64,000 nucleotides of DNA from Pseudomonas sp. MWU15-20650 (GTDB lineage Bacteria > Pseudomonadota > Gammaproteobacteria > Pseudomonadales > Pseudomonadaceae): positions 1 to 64,000 of the forward strand of contig NZ_JALJFG010000018.1 in NCBI RefSeq assembly GCF_023242475.1, given 5' to 3'. This document shows, piece after piece, positions 1-8,386 of this stretch (the stretch's first letter is position 1; every line of letters begins with the position of its first letter). The translations under genes were made by a program, and so were the position numbers. The notes below the pieces were generated by a model. The model saw nothing but the letters and a program-made list of their open reading frames with translations, had not been told where the DNA came from and searched no databases.

Positions 1-20
1 GGCAAGCCCCCTCTCACATT
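1..20. repeat. Partial REP arm at the window edge
   Basis: The first bases read GGCAAGCCCCCTCTCACATT, which is one arm of the common REP palindrome found throughout this window, with one mismatch. The other arm would lie outside the window. It directly abuts the AraC remnant, so the remnant may have been broken at this repeat. Confidence 0.6.
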
Positions 21-22
21 AA

Positions 23-190
23 GTCCACGGCGACTGGCGGGTGACCTCCACAAAATTCATCGACTTGAACCCCCGGCTCCTGATCCACCAATGCGGATTC
101 CGCGATGCCCAGCACATGCGCAGCGTGTTCAATCGCAGGCAGGGGGTGACGCCGCAACCGTTCAGGCTCAACTTTGCGGCGCCCGGATGA
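23..190 (+). pseudogene. Remnant of the C-terminal end of an AraC-family regulator
   Basis: One frame reads about 55 residues to a TGA at 188-190 and contains CGFRDAQHMRSVFNRRQGVT, which is the second helix-turn-helix of the AraC/XylS DNA-binding domain (the GlxA-like subgroup has a very similar stretch). Only about the last half of the domain is present. The frame is closed by a TAA at 20-22 within a REP arm, so no first helix-turn-helix and no ligand-binding domain exist in the window. The fragment is therefore read as a decayed or truncated gene. It could also be the end of an intact gene only if the TAA were an error. Confidence 0.6.
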
Positions 191-197
191 GCGCTAG

Positions 198-2561
198 CTA
201 GTGTGCCGATCTGGCCGGCAGTAGCTTGAGCGTGCCACGGGTATTGGCCGTGACCTCCTCCTCACTGAAATGCGCTTGTTCGTAGCCGCCTTCAATGTAG
301 GTTTGCGCTTGGTCGCCATAGTGCCGGTCAAATGGCACACCGCTTTGCCCCACGGGGTTGATGGTCAAGGCGTGGGCCGGGTCGGCAAAGTCGATCAGCC
401 GGCGCGTCGATGGACCGTACGTCACCGGCCACGGCGCGGGGCCAATCATGGCGGATTGGTTGTTCGGCACTTCGTGAGTACCGGGGGCGGGGAACGGGCC
501 GACATTGAACAGCATGTCCAATGGCTTCTGCAGGCCCAGCGGGTGGCCGTGGGTCAGGGTGTGCGCCTTGCCCCACAGCCACTGTGACGGGTCATCGCCG
601 AAGGTGGCCTTGAGGTGAGCCAGGCTGTTGTCCCAGGCGAGCTTGACGGTGTCGGCCCGCTTGCCGTTCCACCAGGGTGAATCCGGCGAGGCGGCCAGGC
701 GCGGTAAGGCGGCGTCGATCATGCGGGTGGTCAGCAGGGTCTTGAACAGGGCGTCACCCAGTTTCGGGTGGAACGTCGCGTCGGTGAGGTTGAACAGGAA
801 CTGGTTGAACAACGTGGCGCTGGTGGACTCCAGCGGGTAATCACCTTTCCAGGCGGCCAACTGGTCCACCAGCTTCAACTGCGCCGGGTCCTTGACCACC
901 TCACGCAGGACCGGCAACAGCGGCGCCAGCAGGCGTGGGCCGTAGGCGGTGGTGGTGCCCAGCTGCAATGCCTGGCTGTTGTTCACATCCCATTTCACGC
1001 TCTTGTCGCTCAACTGCGTATTCAACTGCTGGCCGCGGTCGGCCAGGTTGTAGTAACCGGGAATTTCCAGGCCGGTGGGCGAGGCCGGTTGGGCATTGGC
1101 AGACACCACATAGCCACGCGCCGGGTTTTCCTCCTGTGGGTTGGCGCTGAAGGGATAGAAGCCCAGCTTGTCGGCCTGGGCGGTACTGCCATCGAGAATG
1201 AATGCCGGGTTGACTCCCGCCGGGCGAATCGGCAATTGCGCCGCTGCCCACCAGCCGATATCGCCCTTAGCATTCGCCCAGACGATATTCAGGCCCGGCG
1301 CCGACACCTGGGCCGCCGCTGCACGCGCCTTGGCCAGGGTATCGGCGCGGTTGAGTTCGTAGAAGCCTTCGAGGATCGGGTTTTCGGTATCGAGGAACGC
1401 CCACCACATGGCAATCGGCGTCTTGCCGGCATTTTCACCGAGTACGTCATTGATGATCGGGCCGTGGGGCGATTGGCGCAGGGTGAGCGTGACCGGCGCC
1501 TGGCCCTTGACCTCGATCTGCTGCTCGCTGCTGGTCATGTCGGCCCATTGGCCGTGGTACCAGACTTGGTTGGGGTTGTCCGGGTTGACCTTTTCGGCGA
1601 TCAGGTCGAGGTCGTCGTTCTGGAACATGGTCAGGCTCCAGCCGAAATCCAGGTTATGTCCCAGGAACGCCACCGGCACTAGCGCGTTGTGATAGCCATA
1701 CAGCTCAAAGCCTGGCGCCGACAGCTGCGCCTCGTACCATACCGACGGCACCGAGAAGCGAATATGCGGGTCGCCCGCCAGCAACGGTTTACCGCTTTTG
1801 GTGCGATTGCCACTGATCGCCCAGGCGTTGCTGCCTTCGAACTGCGGCAAGCCGTTGTCGGCCAGGGCCTGGTCGCTCAGTGAGGCGATGGCGCCGAGGG
1901 TTTTCCAGTCGCTGGCGGCCAGGTTGAGTGCGCCCTTGGGTTGCCAGTCCAGGTCGAAGACTTTCAAGTAATCGCTGCCCAACTGGTCGCGAACGTAAGT
2001 CAGTACCGGCTCGGTGCGAAATGCCACGGCAAAGCTGTAGGCCATGTACCCGGCGACGCTGATGGTGTCCTCGGCGGTAAACGGCCGTTTGGCGATGCCC
2101 AGTACGTCGAACTCCATTGGGCTGGCGTGGCTGTCCTGGTACTGGTTGATGCCGTCCAGGTAGGCTTGCAGGGCCTTCCATGCCTTGGAGTCGTGGTCAA
2201 CGTGCTCCACGTAGCTCAAGGCGCGTTCACGTATACGCAGGCTGCGGAACAATTTGTCGGTTTCCAGCAACTTGGGCCCCAGCACCTCGGCCAATTCGCC
2301 ACGGGCCAGGCGCCGCATGATCTCCATCTGGAACAACCGGTCCTGGGCATGGACGTAACCCAGGGCCCGGTACAGGTCGGTCTCGTTCCCGGCGCGAATG
2401 TGCGGCACGCCACGGTCGTCGTAACGTACGGTGACCGAGCTTTGCAGGTTGCTCAGCATGACCGTGCCCTGGCGGGTCGGTTGCTTGCTGTAGACATACC
2501 AGCCGGCGCAGGCGGTGAGGGCGGCAATCAGGAGAGCAAGCACGGTCAGGCTGCGTTTCAT
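198..2561 (-). CDS. Penicillin acylase family amidase (probable acyl-homoserine lactone acylase, HacB-like)
   Basis: 787-residue precursor of an N-terminal nucleophile hydrolase that cleaves amide-linked acyl chains such as penicillins or N-acyl-homoserine lactones, in the periplasm. The start at 2561 gives MKRSLTVLALL, a clear export signal; an upstream in-frame start would add 11 residues before it. LTAC near residue 18 resembles a lipobox, so it may be a lipoprotein. The family pattern is intact: an alpha chain, then EGSNAW with the self-processing nucleophile Ser244, then the beta chain with GDPH. Its place ahead of the serA region matches PA0305 (HacB) of P. aeruginosa from memory. Substrate preference cannot be read from sequence. 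Confidence 0.88.
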   Translation of the reverse strand: MKRSLTVLALLIAALTACAGWYVYSKQPTRQGTVMLSNLQSSVTVRYDDRGVPHIRAGNETDLYRALGYVHAQDRLFQMEIMRRLARGELAEVLGPKLLETDKLFRSLRIRERALSYVEHVDHDSKAWKALQAYLDGINQYQDSHASPMEFDVLGIAKRPFTAEDTISVAGYMAYSFAVAFRTEPVLTYVRDQLGSDYLKVFDLDWQPKGALNLAASDWKTLGAIASLSDQALADNGLPQFEGSNAWAISGNRTKSGKPLLAGDPHIRFSVPSVWYEAQLSAPGFELYGYHNALVPVAFLGHNLDFGWSLTMFQNDDLDLIAEKVNPDNPNQVWYHGQWADMTSSEQQIEVKGQAPVTLTLRQSPHGPIINDVLGENAGKTPIAMWWAFLDTENPILEGFYELNRADTLAKARAAAAQVSAPGLNIVWANAKGDIGWWAAAQLPIRPAGVNPAFILDGSTAQADKLGFYPFSANPQEENPARGYVVSANAQPASPTGLEIPGYYNLADRGQQLNTQLSDKSVKWDVNNSQALQLGTTTAYGPRLLAPLLPVLREVVKDPAQLKLVDQLAAWKGDYPLESTSATLFNQFLFNLTDATFHPKLGDALFKTLLTTRMIDAALPRLAASPDSPWWNGKRADTVKLAWDNSLAHLKATFGDDPSQWLWGKAHTLTHGHPLGLQKPLDMLFNVGPFPAPGTHEVPNNQSAMIGPAPWPVTYGPSTRRLIDFADPAHALTINPVGQSGVPFDRHYGDQAQTYIEGGYEQAHFSEEEVTANTRGTLKLLPARSAH

Positions 2562-2718
2562 GGAGGTCCTTGAGTCAGTCACCTTGAAAGTCAACGGAGT
2601 CTAATCGGTTTGGCGGGAACTGCGGGAAATGCTGATACGTTGCCGTGACAGGCGAGGTTCAAGTGCTCAGTGCCTCTAATGCGCTACTATTGCGCCCGTC
2701 ATTCTTGAGCTTTTTTCC

Positions 2719-3825
2719 ATGACTTGCGCCACGCAACCTATTCCGGACTCCAGCCAGCCAGAGGCTGCCTACGCCTGCTGCCTGGAAGCGCAGTCGCTGA
2801 TCGGGCGCTTTTTGCAGCATCCGCCGGTGGGCTTTGACGCGCGGTTATCCGACCAGGGCCTGCCGTACTTTTTCACACCGTTCGACCTGTTGACCACCGC
2901 CGACGATGAGTTCGTGAGCCGTGTTCGCGGTTGGCCGGGCTACAACCTGTGGAATACCTGGCTGCGTATCGACAGCTGCTTTGTGGGCACCACCGTCAGC
3001 GAATACGCGCCGTTCCCCCAGAGCGTAGCGCCGCAGGATCTCGCACAATGGCTGCAATATGAGTGTGCGCCGCAGCGCAAACTCACCATCGTCAAGGACG
3101 TCCCGTGCAACTCGCCGCTGCTCAGCGACGCGGACAATCGCTACGCGCAAGCCTTGATCGATGAGTGCACACGGCGCGGCTTCATTAGCCTGGAGGGCCA
3201 GGCGCTGGCGTATGTGCCGATCAACTTCAGTACCGTCGACGAGTATCTGGAGCGCTTGTCCCACAGTCGTCGCCGTAACATCCGCCGCAAGCTACGCAGC
3301 CGCGAGGCGCTGCGCATTGAGGTGCTGGACACCGGCGATGCGCGCTTCAACGATGAGGCTTGGCTCACGCACTTGTACGGGTTGTACAAGGCGGTGTACG
3401 ACCAGAGCGAGATCCATTTTGACCTGCTCACCCCTGAGTTTTTCCGCGGGTTGCTGACGGACGCCAACAGCAACGGGCGCGTGTTCTGCTACTGGCATTG
3501 CGACGAGCTGATCGGCTACAACCTGTGCTACGTGGAAGGGGGCAAGCTGCTCGACAAGTACATTGGCCTCAACTACCCATCGGCGTTGGAGTTCAACCTG
3601 TACTTCGTCAGCTGGTTTGTAAACCTGGAGTACGCGGTGGCCAACGGCTTGACGTTCTATGTGGCGGGTTGGACCGACCCGCAAGTCAAGGCCAGCCTCG
3701 GCGCCGATTTTACCTTTACTCGCCATCTGGTCTGGGTGCGCAACCCGCTGCTGCGCAAGCTGGGCAATCGGTTCCGCCATCACTTTGAAAGTGATTCGCA
3801 GTGGTTCCAGGAGAAAACCTCATGA
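2719..3825 (+). CDS. GNAT / FemAB-like N-acyltransferase
   Basis: 368-residue soluble protein with no signal or membrane segment. The C-terminal half has the look of the GNAT-fold domain shared by FemAB, CelD and BioF2-like proteins: a basic SRRRNIRRKLRSR stretch at 183-195 followed by strands such as VFCYWHCDELIGYNLCYVEGG and a conserved-looking YIGLNYP. The acceptor is unknown. The stop overlaps the next start as ATGA, so it is translationally coupled to the ureohydrolase-like gene. Its context with an aminotransferase and SMR transporters suggests that it acylates an amine or amino sugar; that is inference. No strong ribosome site is visible before the ATG at 2719. Confidence 0.75.
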   Translation: MTCATQPIPDSSQPEAAYACCLEAQSLIGRFLQHPPVGFDARLSDQGLPYFFTPFDLLTTADDEFVSRVRGWPGYNLWNTWLRIDSCFVGTTVSEYAPFPQSVAPQDLAQWLQYECAPQRKLTIVKDVPCNSPLLSDADNRYAQALIDECTRRGFISLEGQALAYVPINFSTVDEYLERLSHSRRRNIRRKLRSREALRIEVLDTGDARFNDEAWLTHLYGLYKAVYDQSEIHFDLLTPEFFRGLLTDANSNGRVFCYWHCDELIGYNLCYVEGGKLLDKYIGLNYPSALEFNLYFVSWFVNLEYAVANGLTFYVAGWTDPQVKASLGADFTFTRHLVWVRNPLLRKLGNRFRHHFESDSQWFQEKTS

Positions 3826-4700
3826 GCCACAGCCGAGCGCCGTTGATTCTCGACTTTGACGGGGCTGTCAGCGACATTCCTGGTGCGGTGACCTTGCCGT
3901 TGCAGGCATGGCAGGAAAAAATCCGTTTCGGTTGCCGGTGGGCGCAGTTCAAGGAACTGGAAGTGGCCCTGCACGGCCAAATGCCCAGCGATTACGGCTG
4001 TGTGTTCACCGGTAGCGGCGATTATCACCATCTCAGCCAGCTGTTATTGAACCGCTTGCCCACGCAGCCGAAGTTCCAGTTGATCATCTGCGACAACCAC
4101 CCCGACAACATGCGCTACCCGTTCGGCATTCACTGTGGGTCGTGGGTCTACTGGGCCAGCCGCTTGCCGCAGGTCGAGCATGTGCATGTGCTGGGCATCG
4201 GCTCACAGGATATTGGCCTGGGCCATGCCTGGGAGAATCACTGGTCGCCGCTGCTCAAGCGCAAGCTGACCTACTGGAACGTCAACGTCGACACGCGCTG
4301 GATGAACTGGATCGGCGCCGGTCGCAGTAATCGCGCTTTCAGCAATGCGGATGAGCTGATGCGTGCCTTCCTGGCGCAGTTTGACCGCTCGCTGCCGGTT
4401 TACCTGTCCATCGACAAAGACGTGCTGAGCCCGCAGGTGGTGAACACCAACTGGGACCAGGGCGAATTCCTGGAACAGCATTTGAACGACCTGATCAGCG
4501 CCTGCCAGGGTCAGATCATCGGTGCGGACATCACCGGTGATGTGTCGGCCTACCACTATGAAAGCAAGTTCAAGCGCTGGTTGAGCGCATCCGACGGTCA
4601 GGAAGAGTTGCCCGAGGCGCAAGTGCAGATCTGGCAACAGCAGCAGAACGAGCTCAATAGCCGTTTAGTGGCGCGCATCAATCAGGGCTGGCGACAATAG
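3822..4700 (+). CDS. Arginase/agmatinase-fold ureohydrolase-like protein
   Basis: 292 residues from the ATG at 3822, which overlaps the upstream stop by ATGA (an upstream in-frame start would lie inside the acyltransferase gene). The binuclear metal motifs of the ureohydrolase superfamily are present: GSGDYHH at 64-70 in place of GGDHS, DNHPD at 91-95 matching DxHxD, and SIDKDVLSP at 196-204 matching SxDxDxxxP. The usual substrate-selecting EVNP is replaced by GADITGD near 234-240. The superfamily includes arginase, agmatinase, guanidinases, formiminoglutamase and polyamine or sugar deacetylases, so a C-N hydrolase is likely but the substrate is open. The 3' end overlaps the convergent aminotransferase gene by 23 bp. 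Confidence 0.8.
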   Translation: MSHSRAPLILDFDGAVSDIPGAVTLPLQAWQEKIRFGCRWAQFKELEVALHGQMPSDYGCVFTGSGDYHHLSQLLLNRLPTQPKFQLIICDNHPDNMRYPFGIHCGSWVYWASRLPQVEHVHVLGIGSQDIGLGHAWENHWSPLLKRKLTYWNVNVDTRWMNWIGAGRSNRAFSNADELMRAFLAQFDRSLPVYLSIDKDVLSPQVVNTNWDQGEFLEQHLNDLISACQGQIIGADITGDVSAYHYESKFKRWLSASDGQEELPEAQVQIWQQQQNELNSRLVARINQGWRQ

Positions 4701-5895
4701 CCTTCAACTGAGCCAGTACCCGCTCAAAATGTTCGTCCGTCAGCCAATGGCTGTTACTGATCGACAGCGTACGGGCGGCGAATGCCTGGGCCTCAGTGAT
4801 ATCGCCGCCTGCTTCTAACAGTGGGGCGGCTGCGGGGTAGTCCGGCAAGGTGCGGATGAACAGGCGTGTCACCCCCAGCCCCGAAGTCCACAGCAGCGCC
4901 ATCGCCGTATCCCGGGTGCGTGCACAAGGCATGATCACCATCAGGAACGGCCATGTGCCTTGTTGCCCTGGCCTGTCCATGACGACCGAGACCCCGGGCA
5001 AGGCATTCAAGCGTGCCGCACGGCGCAATGCGCGGGTGCGGCCTTGTTGCAAATAATCCGGCAAGCGCGCCAGTGCCGCGACGCCGACCTTCTGGCGATA
5101 GCCGCCCAGGCGGTGCAACGGGATATCGTTGACTGAAAAGTCGTCACCCACGGCGCCGACTTCGTCACCTTGTGCCAGCGCGGCGCGCAAGGCTTTGCCG
5201 TACACGTAGTGCAAGCCGCGCGGCTGATACAGCAGGGCGTAACCCCAGAGTTCGGCGCTGCGTTGCAGCTCCCAGCGCAGGCTGAAGGGCAGGTCGTGTC
5301 GGCACTGTCGATGCAGGGCTTGATGCAACGCCGGGTCACGACTGAACAGCACGCCGCCTTCTGCGGTCGTCAAACCCTTGCCCAGCGCCATGCTGAAAAA
5401 GCCTACGTCGCCTTTGAGCCCCACGCTGTTGCCGTCGTCGAGCGCGCCCATGGCCTGGGCGGCGTCTTCGATGACCGCTGCGCCGACCGCATCGGCAATC
5501 CGCTTGGCCGTATCAACGTCCGCCACGCGCCCGGCCAAGTGGGTGACCACGACGGCCAGGGTGCTGTCGTCACACAGGTGCTTGAGTTGCTGTTCGTCGA
5601 GGTCAATGCTGCCCGGCTGCAAATCACAGGGCACGACGCGCAACGGCGGGCAGTAATGCGCGGCCAATGCCACCAGCGGGCAGGTGTACGCCGGCACGAT
5701 CAGCCGGGCGCGTCCGGGCATGCGCTGTTGCAAGACGCGCAAGGCGATGATCAGTGCGGCGGTGCCGGAGCAGGGCAGCGCCGGGAGTGGAATCGAGAAC
5801 TGGCGGGCCAAGGATTGGGCGAGATCGCCCGAAAGGTTGAGCACATCCCGCCAGCGCAAGGGCAGGCCAGCGGTAGGCGGGATTTCCCGGGTCAT
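4678..5895 (-). CDS. DegT/DnrJ/EryC1/StrS-family PLP aminotransferase
   Basis: 405 residues. The fold-type I pattern of sugar aminotransferases is visible: CSGTAAL at 42-48 for phosphate binding, VPAYTC at 67-72, IEDAAQAMG at 142-150 with the cofactor Asp144, and SMALGKG with the Schiff-base Lys173. Enzymes of this family aminate keto-sugars (ArnB, WecE) or act on other keto substrates. It is the last gene of a three-gene operon; its start overlaps the stop of the SMR gene upstream by ATGA. Sharing an operon with two SMR-type subunits recalls the arn lipid A modification genes, where ArnB works with the ArnE/ArnF flippase, but no glycosyltransferase is present here. Confidence 0.82.
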   Translation of the reverse strand: MTREIPPTAGLPLRWRDVLNLSGDLAQSLARQFSIPLPALPCSGTAALIIALRVLQQRMPGRARLIVPAYTCPLVALAAHYCPPLRVVPCDLQPGSIDLDEQQLKHLCDDSTLAVVVTHLAGRVADVDTAKRIADAVGAAVIEDAAQAMGALDDGNSVGLKGDVGFFSMALGKGLTTAEGGVLFSRDPALHQALHRQCRHDLPFSLRWELQRSAELWGYALLYQPRGLHYVYGKALRAALAQGDEVGAVGDDFSVNDIPLHRLGGYRQKVGVAALARLPDYLQQGRTRALRRAARLNALPGVSVVMDRPGQQGTWPFLMVIMPCARTRDTAMALLWTSGLGVTRLFIRTLPDYPAAAPLLEAGGDITEAQAFAARTLSISNSHWLTDEHFERVLAQLKAIVASPD

Positions 5896-6308
5896 GACGC
5901 CAGTGGCTGCGAAGGTTCGGCCTCGACGGTTTTACTCTCTTTGTCTTCGCTGCGCGCCAGGCAAAGAATGCCCGCAATGATCAGTGCGCCGCCGATGATT
6001 TTGGGCCAGGTCAGGGTGTCATCGAACAGCCAGACAGAGATCAGCGTCACACTGATCAACTCCAGGTGCGACGCCGCAAACGCCGGCCCTACGGGGGCGT
6101 ACCTGAGCAAGGTCATCCAGGTGAAGAATGCGCCGATGTAGCCCACGAAGGCGCCGTAGATCCACGGTGCACCAAACACGCGCACCAACCAGGCGGCGTC
6201 CATCGTCAGCGGTTCGGCATGCACCGAGGCAAATTTGAAACTGACCTGCGCCAACGTGTCGAAAACGATCAGTGCGAGAAAGCCCAGGATATAGAAACGC
6301 TTCATCAT
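5892..6308 (-). CDS. SMR/ArnE-ArnF-like four-helix membrane transporter subunit (1)
   Basis: 138 residues with four hydrophobic segments, the size of a small multidrug resistance (DMT superfamily) subunit. The first helix carries VFDTLAQVSFK: an acidic residue at the place where EmrE has its essential Glu14, and the Q-x-x-x-K pattern also seen in ArnE/ArnF. The tail is polar and acidic. Both ends overlap neighbours by ATGA, between a second SMR gene and the aminotransferase. Paired SMR genes usually make heterodimers; possible roles are a drug or guanidinium-type exporter or an undecaprenyl-linked sugar flippase. Confidence 0.78.
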   Translation of the reverse strand: MMKRFYILGFLALIVFDTLAQVSFKFASVHAEPLTMDAAWLVRVFGAPWIYGAFVGYIGAFFTWMTLLRYAPVGPAFAASHLELISVTLISVWLFDDTLTWPKIIGGALIIAGILCLARSEDKESKTVEAEPSQPLAS

Positions 6309-6661
6309 TCAAACCCTACGACAGTCACGCCACAGGCAATCAGCATAATGCCGATCAACCGCCATTTGCTCAGGCTTTCCTTGAACAGGAAGCGGCCGGC
6401 AATCATGATCACGACAATGTTGATGGAACCCAGCATCACGCCGACCGACAGCGGTACCAGCGTGAGGAAAGCCAGCCACAATACGAATTCGAAGACATAG
6501 CAGATCACGCCCAGCCAGATCCACGGGCGCTGGAGCATGTGCTTCCAGTGAGCCACGCCGTCATGTTCGGCGCTGGCTGAGGCGGCGGCCTTGAATGCCA
6601 ACTGGCCGGACGTATCCACGATAACGTTCAGCATCCAGAGGATGATGGTTAATTGGCTCAT
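6305..6661 (-). CDS. SMR/ArnE-ArnF-like four-helix membrane transporter subunit (2)
   Basis: 118 residues, four predicted membrane helices, first gene of the minus-strand operon. Helix 1 reads VIVDTSGQLAFK, sharing the DTxxQxxFK pattern with its partner, so the two proteins are diverged paralogues. The ribosome site AGGAA sits four bases before the ATG at 6661. The pair with unequal length and the same motif fits an obligate heterodimer like ArnE/ArnF or EbrAB. The start of the operon lies 97 bp downstream of the gene at 6759-7337 on the same strand, so it may have its own promoter in that gap. Confidence 0.78.
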   Translation of the reverse strand: MSQLTIILWMLNVIVDTSGQLAFKAAASASAEHDGVAHWKHMLQRPWIWLGVICYVFEFVLWLAFLTLVPLSVGVMLGSINIVVIMIAGRFLFKESLSKWRLIGIMLIACGVTVVGFE

Positions 6662-6758
6662 GTGTTCCTATTTCGTCTGCTGGCAATGTCACTGGACGCT
6701 TACAATACAGCAGCCTGCCGCTCGGGTGATTGGAGTTTGCCGCTCAAACAGCCTCCGT

Positions 6759-7337
6759 TCAGTTTGATGCCTTGCTCCACTGGCAGTAGCAACCCACCGC
6801 CAGGGTGTGGGTGGCATCGACTTCACGGCCGGCTTCAAGCGCTTGCAGGATCGGCTCGATAAAGCTGTTGCTTGAATTACACGTCAGCCCTTCGCTGTAG
6901 GGGCCGAAGTACGCGAGCTTGCCCGTGCGATCCCAAATGCCCACCGCCGGAGTGGCCGGCACCTGCTCGGCGCCGGGCAGCGCTGTGAGCGTTTTCATTT
7001 TGCGCAGGTTGTCGGGCAACTGGCCGTGGCTGCCGGCTTTTTGCAGGGCATAGAACTCCACCCCTTGCGGCGCATACTGCTCGATCAACTCGCCCAGATG
7101 CTGCTGGTTGCCGACATTGCACGGACAGGCCGGGTCCCAGAAGTGCACCAGGCGAATCGGGCCAGGCCCGCTGAGCTCGGCAGGCAGGCGCAGCGCATCA
7201 CCGGAGAACACCGCCGTGTGTTCGCTGAAGGTGCGCAGGTAGCGGCCCTGGAACCAGTCATACGCCGCCCATAGCACGCCGGCGCAGATGATCAGGATCA
7301 GGCTGGCGAACAAGGCGGTACGGTAGGGCGGTCGCAT
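6759..7337 (-). CDS. Membrane-anchored thioredoxin-like protein (DUF6436-type)
   Basis: 192 residues: one N-terminal membrane helix (about 8-27) and a periplasmic domain with VHFWDPACPCNVGNQQH, a thioredoxin-like strand and a CxC redox motif in place of CxxC. The C-terminal part has GIWDRTGKLAYFGPYSEG, where thioredoxin-fold proteins carry the cis-Pro strand, and further cysteines (LTCNSS, GCYCQW). A thiol oxidoreductase or electron-transfer role in the envelope is likely; the partner is unknown. It is divergent from the hydrolase gene at 7436 across a 98-bp gap containing a perfect inverted repeat. Confidence 0.7.
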   Translation of the reverse strand: MRPPYRTALFASLILIICAGVLWAAYDWFQGRYLRTFSEHTAVFSGDALRLPAELSGPGPIRLVHFWDPACPCNVGNQQHLGELIEQYAPQGVEFYALQKAGSHGQLPDNLRKMKTLTALPGAEQVPATPAVGIWDRTGKLAYFGPYSEGLTCNSSNSFIEPILQALEAGREVDATHTLAVGCYCQWSKASN

Positions 7338-7385
7338 TCAGATCAATCCTCGAAGGTCGCGTAGCTTGCCATGCTTGTCCTGACA

Positions 7386-7412
7386 GATGAATATCGCAGC
7401 TCGATATTCATC
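7386..7412. promoter_or_regulatory. Perfect 11-bp inverted repeat between divergent genes (candidate operator)
   Basis: GATGAATATCG at 7386-7396 and its exact reverse complement CGATATTCATC at 7402-7412 are separated by five bases. The site lies between the divergent starts at 7337 and 7436 and has no T-run, so it looks like a dimeric repressor site rather than a terminator. The cognate regulator is not evident. Confidence 0.5.
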
Positions 7413-7435
7413 TTCACCGTAGTTTGGAAACCTTT

Positions 7436-8377
7436 ATGCCTGTCACCTTTGACCCCGATCATCTGCGCGAAAGCTTGCGGCCCCTGGTGGATGCGCAACC
7501 GCTTAGCGCCGAGGCGCGGGTCTACCAGCGCTTTTATGGGCTGGACCTTGCCGCGCGCAAAGTACCGGCCGTGAGCCGCCTGGGACGTTGCGAGGTGGAC
7601 GGGTTCGACGTGGTCACCCAGGTGTGGTGGCCGCCCCAGCCGGTGGCGACGCTGTTCATGTTCCACGGCTTCTACGACCACATGGGGCTGTACCGCAACG
7701 TGGTGGACTGGGCGTTGGACCAGGGCTTTGTGGTGATCGCCTGTGACCTGCCGGGGCATGGTTTATCCAGCGGCGCGCGTGCCAGCATCGATGATTTTGC
7801 GGTCTACCAAGATGTGGTGCAGGCGTTGTTCGTCGAAGCCAAGGCGTTGCAGCTGCCACAGCCGTGGCACCTGTTCGGGCAAAGCACCGGTGGCGCGGTG
7901 GTGGTCGACCACCTGCTCAACCATGGCGCAGGCAGCCCGGCCCAGGGCAAGACCTTCCTGCTGTCGCCCTTGGTACGGCCGCGTGCGTGGGGCTGGTCGC
8001 AAGTCAGTTATTACCTGCTGCGGCCGTTCATCAAAGGCATCGCCCGGCGGTTCAGCGAGAACACCCACGACCCCGCGTTCAAACCGTTCCTTGAAGCCGA
8101 CCCGCTACAGCCGCGCCAATTGCCCACCGCCTGGGTGGGTGCGCTGGCGCGTTGGATCAAGCGCATCGAAGCGGCACCACGCAGCCCTCGGCGGCCGGTG
8201 ATTGTGCAGGGTGAAGAAGACATGACGGTAGATTGGCAGCACAACTTGCAGGTGCTGCAGAGCAAGTTCGATCAGCCCGAGGTGTTGATGCTGCCGCGTG
8301 GCCGGCATCATTTGGCGAATGAGATTCCGGCGATTCGCGAAGAGTACTTCCGATACCTGACGGACCATCTGAAATAA
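7436..8377 (+). CDS. Alpha/beta hydrolase, serine aminopeptidase S33 / monoacylglycerol-lipase type
   Basis: 313 residues from the ATG at 7436; a TTG four codons upstream is a weaker alternative. Domain features of the hydrolase_4 family are seen: FMFHGFYDHMGLY (oxyanion HG), DLPGHGLSSG, nucleophile elbow GQSTGG, a late acidic residue in VQGEEDMTVDW and the catalytic His in LPRGRHHLANE. Members hydrolyse monoacylglycerols, lysophospholipids or other esters in the cytoplasm. No signal peptide. The substrate is not predictable. A possible regulatory palindrome lies 24 bp upstream. Confidence 0.82.
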   Translation: MPVTFDPDHLRESLRPLVDAQPLSAEARVYQRFYGLDLAARKVPAVSRLGRCEVDGFDVVTQVWWPPQPVATLFMFHGFYDHMGLYRNVVDWALDQGFVVIACDLPGHGLSSGARASIDDFAVYQDVVQALFVEAKALQLPQPWHLFGQSTGGAVVVDHLLNHGAGSPAQGKTFLLSPLVRPRAWGWSQVSYYLLRPFIKGIARRFSENTHDPAFKPFLEADPLQPRQLPTAWVGALARWIKRIEAAPRSPRRPVIVQGEEDMTVDWQHNLQVLQSKFDQPEVLMLPRGRHHLANEIPAIREEYFRYLTDHLK

Positions 8378-8386
8378 CGCGACCCA

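Noticed and set aside
270..2573. Several long open frames on the plus strand across the acylase gene
   Set aside because: They mirror the minus-strand acylase, lack ribosome sites and show only arginine/glutamine-rich composition typical of antisense frames in GC-rich DNA.
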